Shown here in pieces: positions 22,990 to 34,109 of a stretch of 64,000 bases of DNA. Under the pieces are notes generated by a model. That model was not told the DNA's origin, made no database searches, and worked only from the letters and a program-made list of their open reading frames with translations. Numbering within the stretch: the stretch's first letter is position 1; the number at the start of each line of letters is the position of its first letter. A program made the position numbers and the translations under genes. Source of the stretch: Gigaspora rosea. Lineage: Eukaryota > Glomeromycota > Glomeromycetes > Diversisporales > Gigasporaceae. The stretch lies in the NCBI GenBank assembly GCA_003550325.1, contig QKWP01000763.1, positions 106,145 to 170,144 of the forward strand, written 5' to 3'.

Positions 22990-23440
22990 TCTGTTTTTGG
23001 TAGGCACATTACCCAAAATAGAAAGAGTAAACACTGCCAATCTTTTAAAAGAGATAAGTTAGAATGCCTACTTTTTGGTAAAATTTTAAAAAGCCCAAAG
23101 AATAATAGAATATTACTTATCAAACCTAAAAAGAAGTATCTTCAGAAATCTTATTTTCTTGTTGTTTCTTATAGTTTTGTCACAGATTATTTTATCAATC
23201 AAGAAGTTTTTTGATCTTTACCAAAATTTCTTGTATAAGAATACTACTTTTTGCCAGTTATCTTGTAGAAAAACACTTTTGGTTTGTATGCCAAATATAT
23301 AAAAGAGTTACCAAAACAAATAGTTGACTTTATAAAAACTATTTTTTGTGTTATTTTACTATACATTAAATATAGACAACTCTCTAACAAGAAAATTTTT
23401 ATCTTTTTTTAGTAAAAAATTTGGTTCAAGTAATTATTAT
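22990..23440 (+). pseudogene. protein-coding repeat, partial copy
   Basis: The translation VGTLPKIERVNTANLLKEIS (about 23001-23060) aligns with VGIPNLEGVCTADLLKRVS in the copy downstream. It is then broken by a stop and shifts frame. The downstream part (to TTGGTTCAAGTAATTATT at about 23413) also has a counterpart ending at about 24568. It is a truncated or decayed tandem neighbour of the copy at 23640-24440. Confidence 0.45.
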
Positions 23441-23639
23441 TTTTTTTTAAACTGGCGATCCTGCTTTTATTACAGAGAAGTATAAAAATTTACATAGTTT
23501 CAGTTACAAGTAATCTACTAACCACAGGGCTGCTAACTAGAATCCTCTAAATTTAATAAAAACTCACTTAATACCGAAGTACGATCTGCTGTGACAACTA
23601 GTTCTTCTCTTCACAACTTACTATAAGTATTCTGTATTC

Positions 23640-24440
23640 ACTAAATGGCTGCTATAGCCTTGTTAAGACTGCTTTTTTCTTTAAATCCTTCTTACCTAGC
23701 TTCAATGATAGAATGATTTTATTCATATCTATCACCGAAAGAAAAAAGAAAAATAAAATTGAAATATAAAGAAAAGTATAAAAGGAGAAAAACTACTAAA
23801 CCTAAACGAGATACCAAAAAAAAATAAAAACAAATTAAAAGAAACAAGATGAAAAATACAAAGAAAAAACTAATTTTGACAAAATAAAAGAATATAAAGA
23901 GTATAAAAATTATAAATACTGTATAGAAACTCTACTCTAGTATTATATGTACGATATCTATCTAAGAAAATGAAAAGCAAAACAAAAAAAATGCCTTGTA
24001 ACAAAAGTTGTTAAACATTTCTATATGTAGTCCAAAACATCTCTGACATGTTATTTACTATTTATATTGTAGCTAATAGTTCATTTGTGATGTTGATACC
24101 AAACTAGTAGGCATTCCCAATTTGGAAGGAGTATGCACTGCTGATCTTTTGAAGAGGGTAAGCCAAAATACTCACTTTGTTGAAATTTTGAAAATGGCAA
24201 AGGAGCAAGAGAGAAATACACCAAGTTGAGAGATTTGAAAGAATTACGCTATACAAAATACTATATCTAACCAAGAGTTTATATTTGTTTTCATATCCAA
24301 AAATCTTGACAAAACTAGTTACTACTTCTTTGCTTAGTAGTTTTCCAAACTTTTGCCAAGAGACTTCGCTTGGGGCCGACTTAGGCAACACTGATTTAAA
24401 CAACTTTGAACCAAACACTCAGTAAATAGCTTTAAATCCC
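23640..24440 (+). pseudogene. unidentified protein-coding repeat, copy A
   Basis: In-frame translation from about 23691 gives NPSYLASMIE, a TGA, then FYSYLSPKEKRKIKLKYKEK and YKRRKTTKPKRDTKKK, a strongly basic region. After shifts it continues with DKIKEYKEYKNY, ISDMLFTIYIVANSSF and VGIPNLEGVCTADLLKRVSQ. The same order, with matching residues, is found on the opposite strand at 52340-52880. Synonymous and conservative changes between the copies argue that this was once protein-coding. I do not recognise the family. A 104-codon open frame on the opposite strand (24104-24418) is present but is not supported by the other copies. Confidence 0.5.
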
Positions 24441-24722
24441 AGCTGCTAAAAATTAAGTTCTGTTGCATATTACATATAGTAGTTGTAGAGTTCTCGTAGA
24501 CCAGCTTTCTTGAAAAATTTGGTATAAAGGATCGTCAAAAAGAGTTCCTGAATTTTTTTGGTTCAAGTAATTATTAAAAAGAGTTTACTTGATTTTTGTT
24601 TATATATTAATATTTAAAATTATAGTTTTTTATATAACTCTTATTTATATTAAAATAAACTATTTTGAATCTTTAAATAAAATTGGTTAGTATAAAATTT
24701 TATATAGTACTTTAAATTACTA

Positions 24723-25054
24723 CAGTCAGACCTCTCTAAATGCATATCGTTGGGACTAGCTCTAAGGTATGCATTTAAGGAGATATGCATTTAGAGAACA
24801 CTTATTTTTATAAGTTATGTAATAAAATTATCTCATATGATATACAAAATCATAACATGTAGTCCTGTTGATTGGTCCGTGGTCACATGATATGCATTTA
24901 TAGAGGGATTTATATAGGTGGGCCAAGAAAATAGTATGCATATACAGAATAAAGAATATGCACTTATTTATTAAGCCCGTCAATGGGCCAGGCAATTAAT
25001 ATGCATTTAAAGAGATTATGCATTTAGAGGGATGCATTTAGAGAGGTCTGACTG
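24723..25054. mobile_element. pogo/Tigger-like MITE
   Basis: The 332 bp element has perfect inverted ends CAGTCAGACCTCTCTAAATG and TA on both sides (24721-24722 and 25055-25056). ATGCATTTA.GAGA words repeat throughout both arms. It is non-coding and the best preserved member of this type in the window. Confidence 0.88.
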
Positions 25055-25439
25055 TATTTATTAAAAATTCTGGGTTATAATATAATTTTCTGAAAGCTAT
25101 TTTCCTAACATGTCATTTACCCGATATTATACAGGTGACAATTTGCTAAAAATATATCTCTATAACTAACAAAATGCTAACCCTAACTCTATATGATATT
25201 GAAAAATAGTTTTTCAAAAAAATGGTTTAGGAAAGTGAAAATCAATGTTTCTATATTTTAAATTTTAAGGGACAAATTGCAGATAAAGAGTATAAAATTA
25301 TTTTCATAATAGATTATAGCAGATATTTAATAATAGAATTTAATAAGAGCTGGAATGGCAAAAGGTACTATCATTATAACCAAAAAAAAAAAATAAAAAA
25401 TAGCTCTTATAGTTAGTAAATATATAAATAGCTTTAGTA

Positions 25440-26900
25440 TTTAGTTAGATAGTATATAACAAGTTTTTTTTAAATAAAAAGTAAAAACTAAATTAAAGTA
25501 TTAGTTTTTACTCTTTATTCTCTATTTTTTTTTTTTTAAAAAAAAATAAAACTAATAATTTTTTTTCTTTCTATAGGTTTTTACTTTCTTAAAGTAGTTA
25601 AAACATAAAATAGACATTTAAAATTTGAATCTAGATGATCAATATGAGAAATTGTAAAATTAAATAATTTATAAGTATTAATTTTTTAATTTATGTTTTG
25701 TGTCTAAGTTTCTTTTTTCAAGACAGTACTAACAATTTCTTTTTTTTTACAAGTTTATATATTTATACTTTATTAGAGCAGTAGTTGAATACAAAAATAG
25801 TACTTAAAAATTCAAATATGATCTGAAAGAAAAATCATAAACCAAATAATTATAAATTTAGTATCTATTTTTTTTTTTCTGGGATCAATTTTTTTTTTAA
25901 AATAAAAACCAAAAGTTTTTGTTTTATTGTAATAGTTAGAATGTGAATTAAGCATCTTAAGACTTGGATCTAAATGATATAGACAAGAGAGGACCCTGAA
26001 TAATCTATATGATGTTATATTTGAAAAATTGCCTTTTTTTAAAAAAGGCTATATTTGAAAAGTAGGTATTGGATAAAAAGGTTATATTTAAAAACAGCTA
26101 ATAGACAAAAAAAGGTATATTTAAAAGAATGCTATTGGGGTAATTTTTATAAATCTTATATTTAAAATGTACTAATAAAAAATCCTAGCTATGATCTAGT
26201 TCAGATAATAGTAACCCAGCAAGTAATAAAAGCAAAAATTAAAAAAATACAAAAATTGGAAAAATGCAAAAATTGCAATAAAATAGTATAAAATAGAGGG
26301 TTTTTTTTTTATATTTTATACAATATATATTTATAATGTATACCAGATTATAGATCAAATGGGTTTAATAAATTTTTTTAAATTTTTTTTTTTTTTTAGA
26401 AAACATAATATTGGTTTTTTTTTAAAAAAAAAATAATTAGTTTTTTTTTTTTTTTAGAAAACATTATATTTTAAAGAAAGTTAAAGTTGGGTAAAAGTGT
26501 TATGTGATGTTTAAAATATAGCTTATATATACTAATATAAAAGTGCTAACCAAAAAAAAATTTATTATAATGCTCAAATATAAGCTCATATTGATTATTT
26601 AGGGTCCTGGCAAGAGGTTACAAAAGTTTAGTAAGTGGTAAACCTGATTTTGTTTTTGATCTAGATTTGAATTTTTTTTTCAAAATAAGAATTTATGATT
26701 TTTTATTTTGCTTATTAGAACACTAATTTTTTTAGATCTCTTTACTTTGCTAAAACAAAAGTCTAAAATAGAAATTATGAGAACAAGCCTAACAATAGCA
26801 ATTTGAATTTGAGTAGAAATTACTAGTAATTTTTTTTTATTGTACTAATTACTCACTATATATAGTTTGGAATTAAAATAACAAAATTATTCTTCTACTA
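25440..26900. repeat. degenerate ~150-200 bp repeat, left of the giant foldback
   Basis: The phrases TTTTTACTTT..TAGTAGTTAAA, CTTAAAATTTGAATCTAGAT and TTTTTTTTTCTGGGATC recur roughly every 150-200 bases. The complementary phrases (AGATTTAGATCAGG read on the minus strand, TTTTTACTTTGCAAAG) recur at 30.95-31.64 kb in opposite orientation. The AGGACCC element 25990-26608 is inserted in the block. Confidence 0.4.
25990..26608. mobile_element. AGGACCC element, copy 3 (long variant)
   Basis: The ends AGGACCCTGAATAATCTATA and (inverted) AGGACCCTAAATAATCAATA have flanks GACAAGAG (25982-25989) and GGCAAGAG (26609-26616), an 8 bp duplication with one transition. The 619 bp interior has repeats of GTTATATTTGAAAA and TTTTTTTTTAGAAAACAT and no gene. 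Confidence 0.75.
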
Positions 26901-28279
26901 TCCTTCTCTTATTTTTTCTTTAATTTAGTTTATTAGCAATGCTAGCAAATAGTGTTTTTTTATTTCTATGGCAATATTGTTAATTTAGTTACTAAAATTC
27001 TCTTGTAGAGTAGAATAAAACTCTGGACATCTAGTAACTATCTAGTACAAAGGTTATATTTTACACATTTAGCAAAAACCTTTAAAATTTGAGAAATAAA
27101 AAAACTGTTCTTGGCAATTATCTTGGCATCCAGTGGTCCAATTAAATGAACTTTTTTTAAAATAAAGCTTTTAGTGAGGCGCATCTAACAAAAAAAACTT
27201 TATTTAATTTTAATTACTGGATCAAAAGTTATTTAAATAAATATAGTTTTGTTATTTTTAGCAAATTAGGTTAAAATTGGCCAAAATACAGTTATAATCT
27301 ATATGAGAGATGTCTAGGATCCTAGAGAATTTTAGAATAGTGGGTTGGGAACAGAACTTTGTGGTATGTGAATACAAGAATGTGATTATTAAGGGCTTTA
27401 GGCTTAGATTATTACAAAAAGCATATTAATGTATAGTACAATTCTGTATAGTTAGATCTTTTTTTTAATAAATAAGTCAAATGTTATATGAATGGTATAA
27501 ATATAAATAATTTATAGTAGCAGTAATAAAAAATTAAAAATTTTATTTATTTATTTATTTTTAATTAAAATAATCAAGAGCTAATTATTATATTATTCAA
27601 ATATTACATAATTTATATAAGGAATTGCTATTCGCACCATGGTACTTGTAGATCACCTCAATTTTGTCACTTTAACTTTTAAAAACTTTTATTAATATTA
27701 TCTATATGAGTTCTTGATCAAATTTAATACCTATAAACAATTTCAACGCTTGCTTTTTTAAAATAACTCACTGTTTGGCGATGATTTACAAGACATTTTA
27801 CTATGCTAACTAAAAAAATTTTATAACAAAACTTGTAGCGCATATCATGGACTAATAGAATCTCAAATTTTATAAAAAAATATTAAAAACTCGTGAAAAT
27901 ATTAATGTTTTTGTAAATTTTGACACATATGTTTTCGCAAGTTTTCCTCTAAACTTCAAATGATTCTGGAAGCACTTTCTCAAAATGAGACCTCCAAAAC
28001 GTGAATTAGTAAGTTGATAGAATAGGTATTCGAGAGTCTTCAGTTAAAATTTCATCATAAACGGATTAATATTGACGAAGTTATAATAATATTTCAATTT
28101 GCTTCCAGATTCAAAATTTTTTAAAATTTTCAATTTTGATAAAAACAAAAAAATCACTATCACAAGCTAGATTTTTACAAGTTCAAATAAAACAAGTTAC
28201 TGCGCACTAATATAATCAATAGAGAATATGCTAAAATTTTGTTTTCTAAAATTTTAAGTTATTTAGTTAAATATTCATT

Positions 28280-29780
28280 CCATAATAGCTTTTTTTCATT
28301 TGGCGCATCTTCTTTATCATATACTTTTTGGAAATAGAAGAATATTTCATCAAAGATATCTTTATAAGTTCTTGACCAAATTCGATAAAATTTTTTATTT
28401 GAATTTTATAGATCCATAGAATTCAAATAAAAAAATTTTCATTGAATTTGATCAAGTGGTTGCAAAGATATCTTTGATCAAAAAGTTTTAGAGAATTTCA
28501 AAACGCATATCATATGATACATTTAAATTTGTTGACAAAACTTTAATCAAGGATATCTCTGCAACCACCTGATTAAATTTGATAAAAATTTTTTAGTTAA
28601 TATTATTGATCCATAGAATAAGTAAAAAAATTTTCATCAAATTTTATTAGATGGTTGCAGAGATATCCTTGATCAAAGTTTTGTCATATTTGTCATATGA
28701 TATGCATTTTGAAATTCTCTAAAACTTTAATCAAAGATATCTCTGCAACCACCTGATCAAATTTGATGAAAATTTTTTAATTAATTATTATGGATCCATA
28801 GAATAAGAAAAAAATTTTCATCAAATTTTATTAGGTGGTTGCAGAAATATCCTTAATCAAAGTTTTGTCAAAAATTTAAACGTATCTGTTATGTGATAAG
28901 CGTTTTGAAAATCTCTAAAATTTTGATCAAAGATATCTCTGCAAACACCTGATCAAATTCAATGAAAATTTTTTTATTTGAATTCTATGGATCCATAGAA
29001 TTTAAATAAAAAAATTTTTATCGAATTTGATCAGATGGTTGCAGAGATATCTTTGATCAAAGTTTTAGAGAATTTCAAAATGCTTATCACATGACAGATA
29101 CGTTTAAATTTTTGACAAAACTTTGATCAAGGATATTTCTGCAACCACATGATAAAATTTGATGGAAATTTTTTTACTTATTCTACGGATCCATAATAAT
29201 TAACTAAAAAATTTTCATCAAATTTGATTAGGTAGTTGCAGAGATATCTTTGATCAAAGTTTTAGAGAATTTCAAAACGTGTATCACATGACAGATACAT
29301 TTAAATTTTTGACAAAACTTTGATCAAGGATATCTCTGCAACCACCTAATAAAATTTGATAAAAATTTTTTACNTTTCAAAACGCGTATCACATAATAGA
29401 TACGTTTAAATTTTGACAACACTTTGATCAAGGATATCTCTGCAACCACCTAATAAAATTTGATAAAAATTTTTTACTTATTCTATGGATCCATAATAAT
29501 TAACTAAAAAATTTTCATCAAATTTAATTAGGTAGTTGCAGAGATATCCTTGATCAAAGTTTTGTCAACAAATTTAAACGTATCTGTCATGTGATATGCA
29601 TTTTGAAATTCTCTAAAACTTTGATCAAAGATATCTTTGCAACCACTTGTTAAATTCAATGAAAATTTTTTTATTTGAATTCTATGGATCCATAAAATTC
29701 AAATAAAAAAATTGCATCGAATTTGGTCAAGAACTTGTAGAGATATCTTTGATAAAATATTCTTCTATTTCCAAAAAGTA
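28280..29780. repeat. ~195 bp dyad array
   Basis: Symmetry centres (GGATCCATA or variants) fall at about 28408, 28605, 28793, 28988, 29187, 29486 and 29685, that is every 188-199 bases except one 299-base gap containing an N. Each half-unit reads TTTTCATCAAATTTGATCAG, GTGGTTGCAGAGATATC and TTTGATCAAAGTTTT, then the complement, so single strands could fold into many alternative hairpins. Confidence 0.85.
29374..29374. other. single ambiguous base (N)
   Basis: The only N in the window lies in the dyad array between AATTTTTTAC and TTTCAAAACGCG. Compared with neighbouring units, the stretch normally found between these two phrases is missing, so the N probably marks an unresolved assembly join rather than one unknown base. 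Confidence 0.7.
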
Positions 29781-30579
29781 TATGATAAAGAAGCTGCACC
29801 AAATGAAAAAAAGCTATTATAGAATGAATATTTAACCATAGTATGCAGTAACTTGTTTTATTTGACTTGTAAAAATTTAGCTTGTGATAGTGATTTTTCT
29901 GTTTTCATCAAAATTGCAAATTTTAAAAAATTCTGAATCTGGAAGCAAATTGAAACATCATAACTTCGTCAATATTAATCAGTTTATGATGAAATTTTAA
30001 CTAAAGACTCTCGAATATCTATTCTATCAACTTACTAATTCACGTTTTGGAGGTCTCATTTTGAGAAAGTGCTTCCAGAATCATTTGAAGTTTAGAGGAA
30101 AACTTGCAAAACCGTATGTGTCAAAATTTACAAAAATGTTAATATCTTCACGAGTTTTTAATATTTTTTATGAAATTTGAAATTCTATTAGTCCATGATA
30201 TGCGCTACAAGTCTTGTTATAAATTTTTTTTAGTTAGCATAGTAAAATTTCTTGGAAATCATCGCTGAACAGTGGGTTATTTTGAAAAAGCAAAAAAATA
30301 TATTACAAAAATGCTGCATTGAAATTGTTTACAAAAACTTACATCAAAGAAGTCTCCACGAGTTCTTGACCAAATTTGATGAAAATTTTTTTATTTTAAT
30401 TCTATGAATCCATAGAATTCAAATAAAAAAATTTATTAAATTTGATCAAGAACTCATAGAGATAATATTAAAAGTATTAAAAAGTTAAAATAGTTAAGTG
30501 ACAAAATTGAAGTGGTCTACATTTACCATAGTGTGAATAGCAAAAATCCATGGTGCGAATAGCAATTCCCTTTATATAT

Positions 30580-30834
30580 AGCTGCCATCAATAGAAATAA
30601 GGCAGATTGTCATTTTAAAAAAAATTAATACCTTAACTTTCACAATTTATATCTTGATGAATTTTCAAGCTATCTTAATGATTTAATATTCAAAAGAAAG
30701 CTTAGATCGTGGACTTTCTTTTGACTATCAAATAATTAAAATAGCCTCAAAATCCATCAAAATATGTGCTGTGAAAGTTAAGGTATTAATTTTTTTTAAA
30801 ATGTCAATCTGCCTTATTTCTATTAACGGCAGCT
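30580..30834. mobile_element. MITE/palindrome abutting the giant foldback
   Basis: The inverted arms read AGCTGCCATCAATAGAAATA / AGCTGCCGTTAATAGAAATA, then AGGCAGATTG.CATTTTAA, ACCTTAACTTTCACA and (outer half only) GATTTTGAGGCTATTTTAAT. The 255 bp is almost wholly paired. No clear target duplication is visible. Confidence 0.65.
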
Positions 30835-30949
30835 CATATCTATTAATTTGAATTATATAATCATAATGATTCTATTATGATCTCATTATGTATCCTTTTT
30901 CTATTTCACATTTCTAATTCTCTAATAACCAATCGCTTTAATAAAGAAA

Positions 30950-31640
30950 AGAGCTATAAAGAAATAAAATATTAGTTCTTACTTCAAATATAAAATTGAT
31001 TCCAAATCAAGAAAATTAAAACTTACTGCTTATTACAATTTTTACAGATTTTTACTCAGGTTTAAAAAGTTTCAAATATTTATTTCATGTTCAACTGAGC
31101 AAAAACCTATAAAAAAAAAACTATTAATCCCTACTTTGCCAAAAAACAAATCGAACCTAAAACAAGAAAATGAAACTATTACTTATTGTTTATATAGTTT
31201 TATAGTTTTTCCCAAACTGTTTAGATCTGAATCTTTAAACACCCTTTTATATTTCAATATTCTATAAAGTAAAAACTTACAAAAGAGAAATTTCAGGTAT
31301 ATTTTAGAAGAAAAGAATCCAGAACAAAGAACAAAAATTAGTATTACCATTTGACTATTTTTGGTTTTTTGTTCTACCACTAGATCAAGTTCTAATTCCC
31401 AGATTGTCCTGATCTAAATCTTCAAGCACTTATTTCAAGTTTCACCATCTTGCAAAGTAAAGAAAAATCTACAATAAGAAAAATATTAGTTCTATTTCAG
31501 AAAAAAAAAACCCAGAACAAAAACAAAATTGATATTGTACTTATTGTCTGACTACTTCCAGTTCTTTGTTCAATATCAATCTCTATTGCTAAGATCAAGT
31601 TCTAATTTATTCTAATTCATTGTAATTCATCCTAATTTAT
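30950..31640. repeat. degenerate repeat, right of the giant foldback
   Basis: There are three or more copies of ~150-200 bp with CAAGTTCTAATT.CAGATTGT, CCTGATCTAAATCTTCAAGC, ATTTCAAGTTTCACCATCTT, GCAAAGTAAAGAAAAATCTA and AAAAAACCCAGAACAAA. Words correspond in reverse to those in 25440-26900. The minus-strand open frame at 31183-31380 is periodic read-through. Confidence 0.4.
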
Positions 31641-33410
31641 GGGTTTAACAAAAATGACTTAAAAAAAAAAAATATATATAGTTTTGCTTTAAAAAAAAAA
31701 ATAAAAAAAAATAAATTCGAACCTAGTACATAAAAAAAAAACAGAGTTACCTACCCAATTATTATAATCTGTAATTATAAAGCTACTCAATAGTAAAAAA
31801 TAAATAACACAAATATTTGCATGGTATAGCAGATCTAATGTTATGTTGCTATTCTGTATTCTCATAAAAAATAAGTCTATTGGTAATCTGATCTACAAAA
31901 AAATTGAATTCTATTAAAAAAAGTAGCTCTAATCAATTATACAAAAGTTAAAGTAACATACCTTTGAGCCTATAAAATGTTTTATAGAGCTCTGATTTAC
32001 ATATTTTCTTAAAATAAATAAGTAAAAGATGTATTTTGAGGGTGTTTTGAGATCGAAATTATTAGTAAGCTTGAAATATTTTAGCCCAAATACATGTTGC
32101 TTACAAAGTTTTTAATTTATATATTAAAAAAAAAATTTATTTAAATGAATGATTTTATAGATAATGTTTAACAAATTTTAAAGTTAAAAATTTTTTTTTT
32201 TTTTAAATGTTATATAGTTTACTATAAGGCAAAGATGACGCATTAGTCATTTGCTATAATTGATCTCCGCTATAAAATTTACACTCTTGATTTGCGATTT
32301 ACCACTTAAATTTTAAATTTTGTAATTAAGTTAATAGAAAAGTAATAAATCATTTTAAGCAAAATTTTTTTAATTTTTAAATTAAAATATCTAATAACTA
32401 CTTAACCAATTTTGATAAATATTTTTTGAACATTATTTTATAGCAACAGGCCACTATAGTGACTCTATATAAATACAGTAATATATAAATTTGGGGAATT
32501 TGAATATTTAATATAATTTTTCAATTCAAATAAATATTTGTAAACAAATCAAAATTTGGCTATATCTTATATTTGAATTTGATCAAATCAAATATAGTTA
32601 TATGTATTATATGTATTTTGACAAATCAAGCGGAACCCTACTTAAGAGCCAAAGTAGATTATTTTAAATTTATATAAAACACTATAATTTTTAATATTAA
32701 TATTAGTGGTTATTTTTTTATATACCTGCATCTGTGTGAACCCAATCAAATTATTAGATTCTTGAAAAATAAACACTAATTAGTATATAAATAGCTTATT
32801 TTTTTTTTGTTAAAATAACCTATTTTAGATCACTAATAAATTTTTTTAGAATAAAATTTTATACGTCAAAATTGTATTTTTAAGTTAATATATAGGTTGA
32901 ATAACATACAGTAGCAATTTTATGTTTTTATTATAATTTTATATTTGAAAGATCACATGTAACAATCGGGTGACTGAAAACGACAGGTTACACGCTTGTA
33001 ATATTTAAAAAAGCAAAACCACATTCTTTTAAAATTTTTGGAAAAAAACCGTCTTGTTCACACGATAACTCAATTAAAAAGGCCACGATCTTAGTCATAA
33101 TTGACCAGTTAATCTAGATAGTACACACTTATTACACTTTATACTTAGAAAAATAGCACTCATAAATAACTCGTTCAATCGTTATAAATTTGATTTTGCC
33201 GAAAGATTTTGCCAAAAATTTTTATTAATTGCCAATTTTTTTTCTTAGAAAAGCTTAATTGTTTACATAAAATTCAGATTTTACCATAATTTTTTTTTTT
33301 TTTGATACTATATGAAAAGATGGTGTATGTAATTAAAAAATGAATATGCAATTTTTATATGTGAAATGTGATATGGTAATTTACAAATGTCTTTTTGGGG
33401 TTCTTATGGT
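31641..33410. other. AT-rich spacer, no gene seen
   Basis: Poly-A/T runs and simple repeats dominate. I see no inverted ends or open frames with protein-like composition. From about 32940 onward the sequence gains complexity toward the BTB gene. Confidence 0.4.
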
Positions 33411-33554
33411 GAAATAAATGGGGTATTTTTTTTCTTTTTCTTTTTTTTTTTTTTTAAGGAAAAGAAGAGTTCGTAATGTTCGTAAAAAATTTGACTGTAG
33501 CAATATTAATTATACAAAATCTATTATAGTAATATTATTAACATTGTCTTTCAG

Positions 33555-33620
33555 TTATTCATTATTATTATTGCTACTATTGTCATTATTATCATTATTG
33601 TTATCGGTAATATTACAATT
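33555..33620. repeat. ATT microsatellite inside the BTB gene
   Basis: ATTATT runs, interrupted by GCT, GTC and ATC, encode (minus strand) the Asn/Asp-rich C-terminal tail. Length changes would alter the tail but stay in frame when they come in threes. Confidence 0.75.
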
Positions 33621-34109
33621 ATCATTTAACGGTTCTATCTCGTGTTGATAAAACGCTAAGACCACAGCCTGTGCCGCCGGCCCAAGTCCAAGATACTTTA
33701 TATTCTGATGGACATCATAATAATTATCCACCGTCAACGTATCATACCATTTATCGGCATCACCATTATATAGAAACTCTAACAACGGTTCAAAAGTTTC
33801 AGGAGACGGAAGCGAAATGGTGATAATATCTCCATTATTAACGTTTTCGAATACTTCACGAAAGAATAATGATTGAAGGACTAAATATTCTTCGTGAACA
33901 TAGAAAAATTTGTCGAGACCTTCTATGTGTAGCTCAGCAAATGCAGTTAATTTGTCACCATAGTAACGAGGGCCAAGCTGGTGTAATTTCTCAAGAATAT
34001 AGGTCACAGGAATTCCATCGATCAATTGATTATGTTGTAGGTCATCGTATTTTCCGCCAACGATGGAAGGTCGCTGCTGAGTACGTTGTTCCACTTGAGT
34101 TGAGAACAT
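33555..34109 (-). CDS. BTB/POZ domain protein
   Basis: A 184-residue protein starts at the ATG at 34107-34109 (context TCAAGATGTTC) and ends at TAA 33555-33557. Residues 55-157 form a BTB/POZ fold: FAELHIEGLDKFFYVHEEYL, then LVLQSLFFREVF (dimer helix), the strand DIITISLPSPETFEPLLEFL with YNGDADKW, and the helix NIKYLGLGPAAQAVVLAFY. BTB domains mediate dimerisation and often recruit targets to Cullin-3 ubiquitin ligases; substrate and partners cannot be read here. Residues 163-184 are an Asn/Asp/Ser tract encoded by a trinucleotide microsatellite, probably a disordered tail of variable length. No second domain (Kelch, TLD, zinc finger) follows, so this is a BTB-only protein unless a 3' exon is missed. 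The 5' flank is pyrimidine-rich and AT-rich, as in a short fungal 5' UTR. An 81-codon plus-strand frame at 33869-34114 is its antisense shadow. Confidence 0.85.
   Translation of the reverse strand: MFSTQVEQRTQQRPSIVGGKYDDLQHNQLIDGIPVTYILEKLHQLGPRYYGDKLTAFAELHIEGLDKFFYVHEEYLVLQSLFFREVFENVNNGDIITISLPSPETFEPLLEFLYNGDADKWYDTLTVDNYYDVHQNIKYLGLGPAAQAVVLAFYQHEIEPLNDNCNITDNNNDNNDNSSNNNNE

Larger units (their letters stand above)
27620..30570. mobile_element. giant foldback element, 2.95 kb
   Basis: The ends AGGAATTGCTATTCGCACCA and (inverted) GGGAATTGCTATTCGCACCA sit in flanks TTTATATA on both sides (27612-27619 and 30571-30578). The arms of roughly 700 bp are near-complementary (for example CTCATTTTGAGAAAGTGCTT at about 30056 mirrors about 27990; CATGATATGCGCTACAAGT mirrors TTGTAGCGCATATCATG). 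The middle (about 28280-29780) is an array of dyads centred on ATGGATCCAT. There is no open frame of note, so it is non-autonomous. An 8 bp flank repeat would suit hAT-like mobilisation, but the flank is AT-only and could match by chance. Confidence 0.8.

Noticed and set aside
24104..24418. 104-codon minus-strand open frame
   Set aside because: The two other copies of this repeat do not keep the frame open, while the plus-strand translation is conserved between copies.
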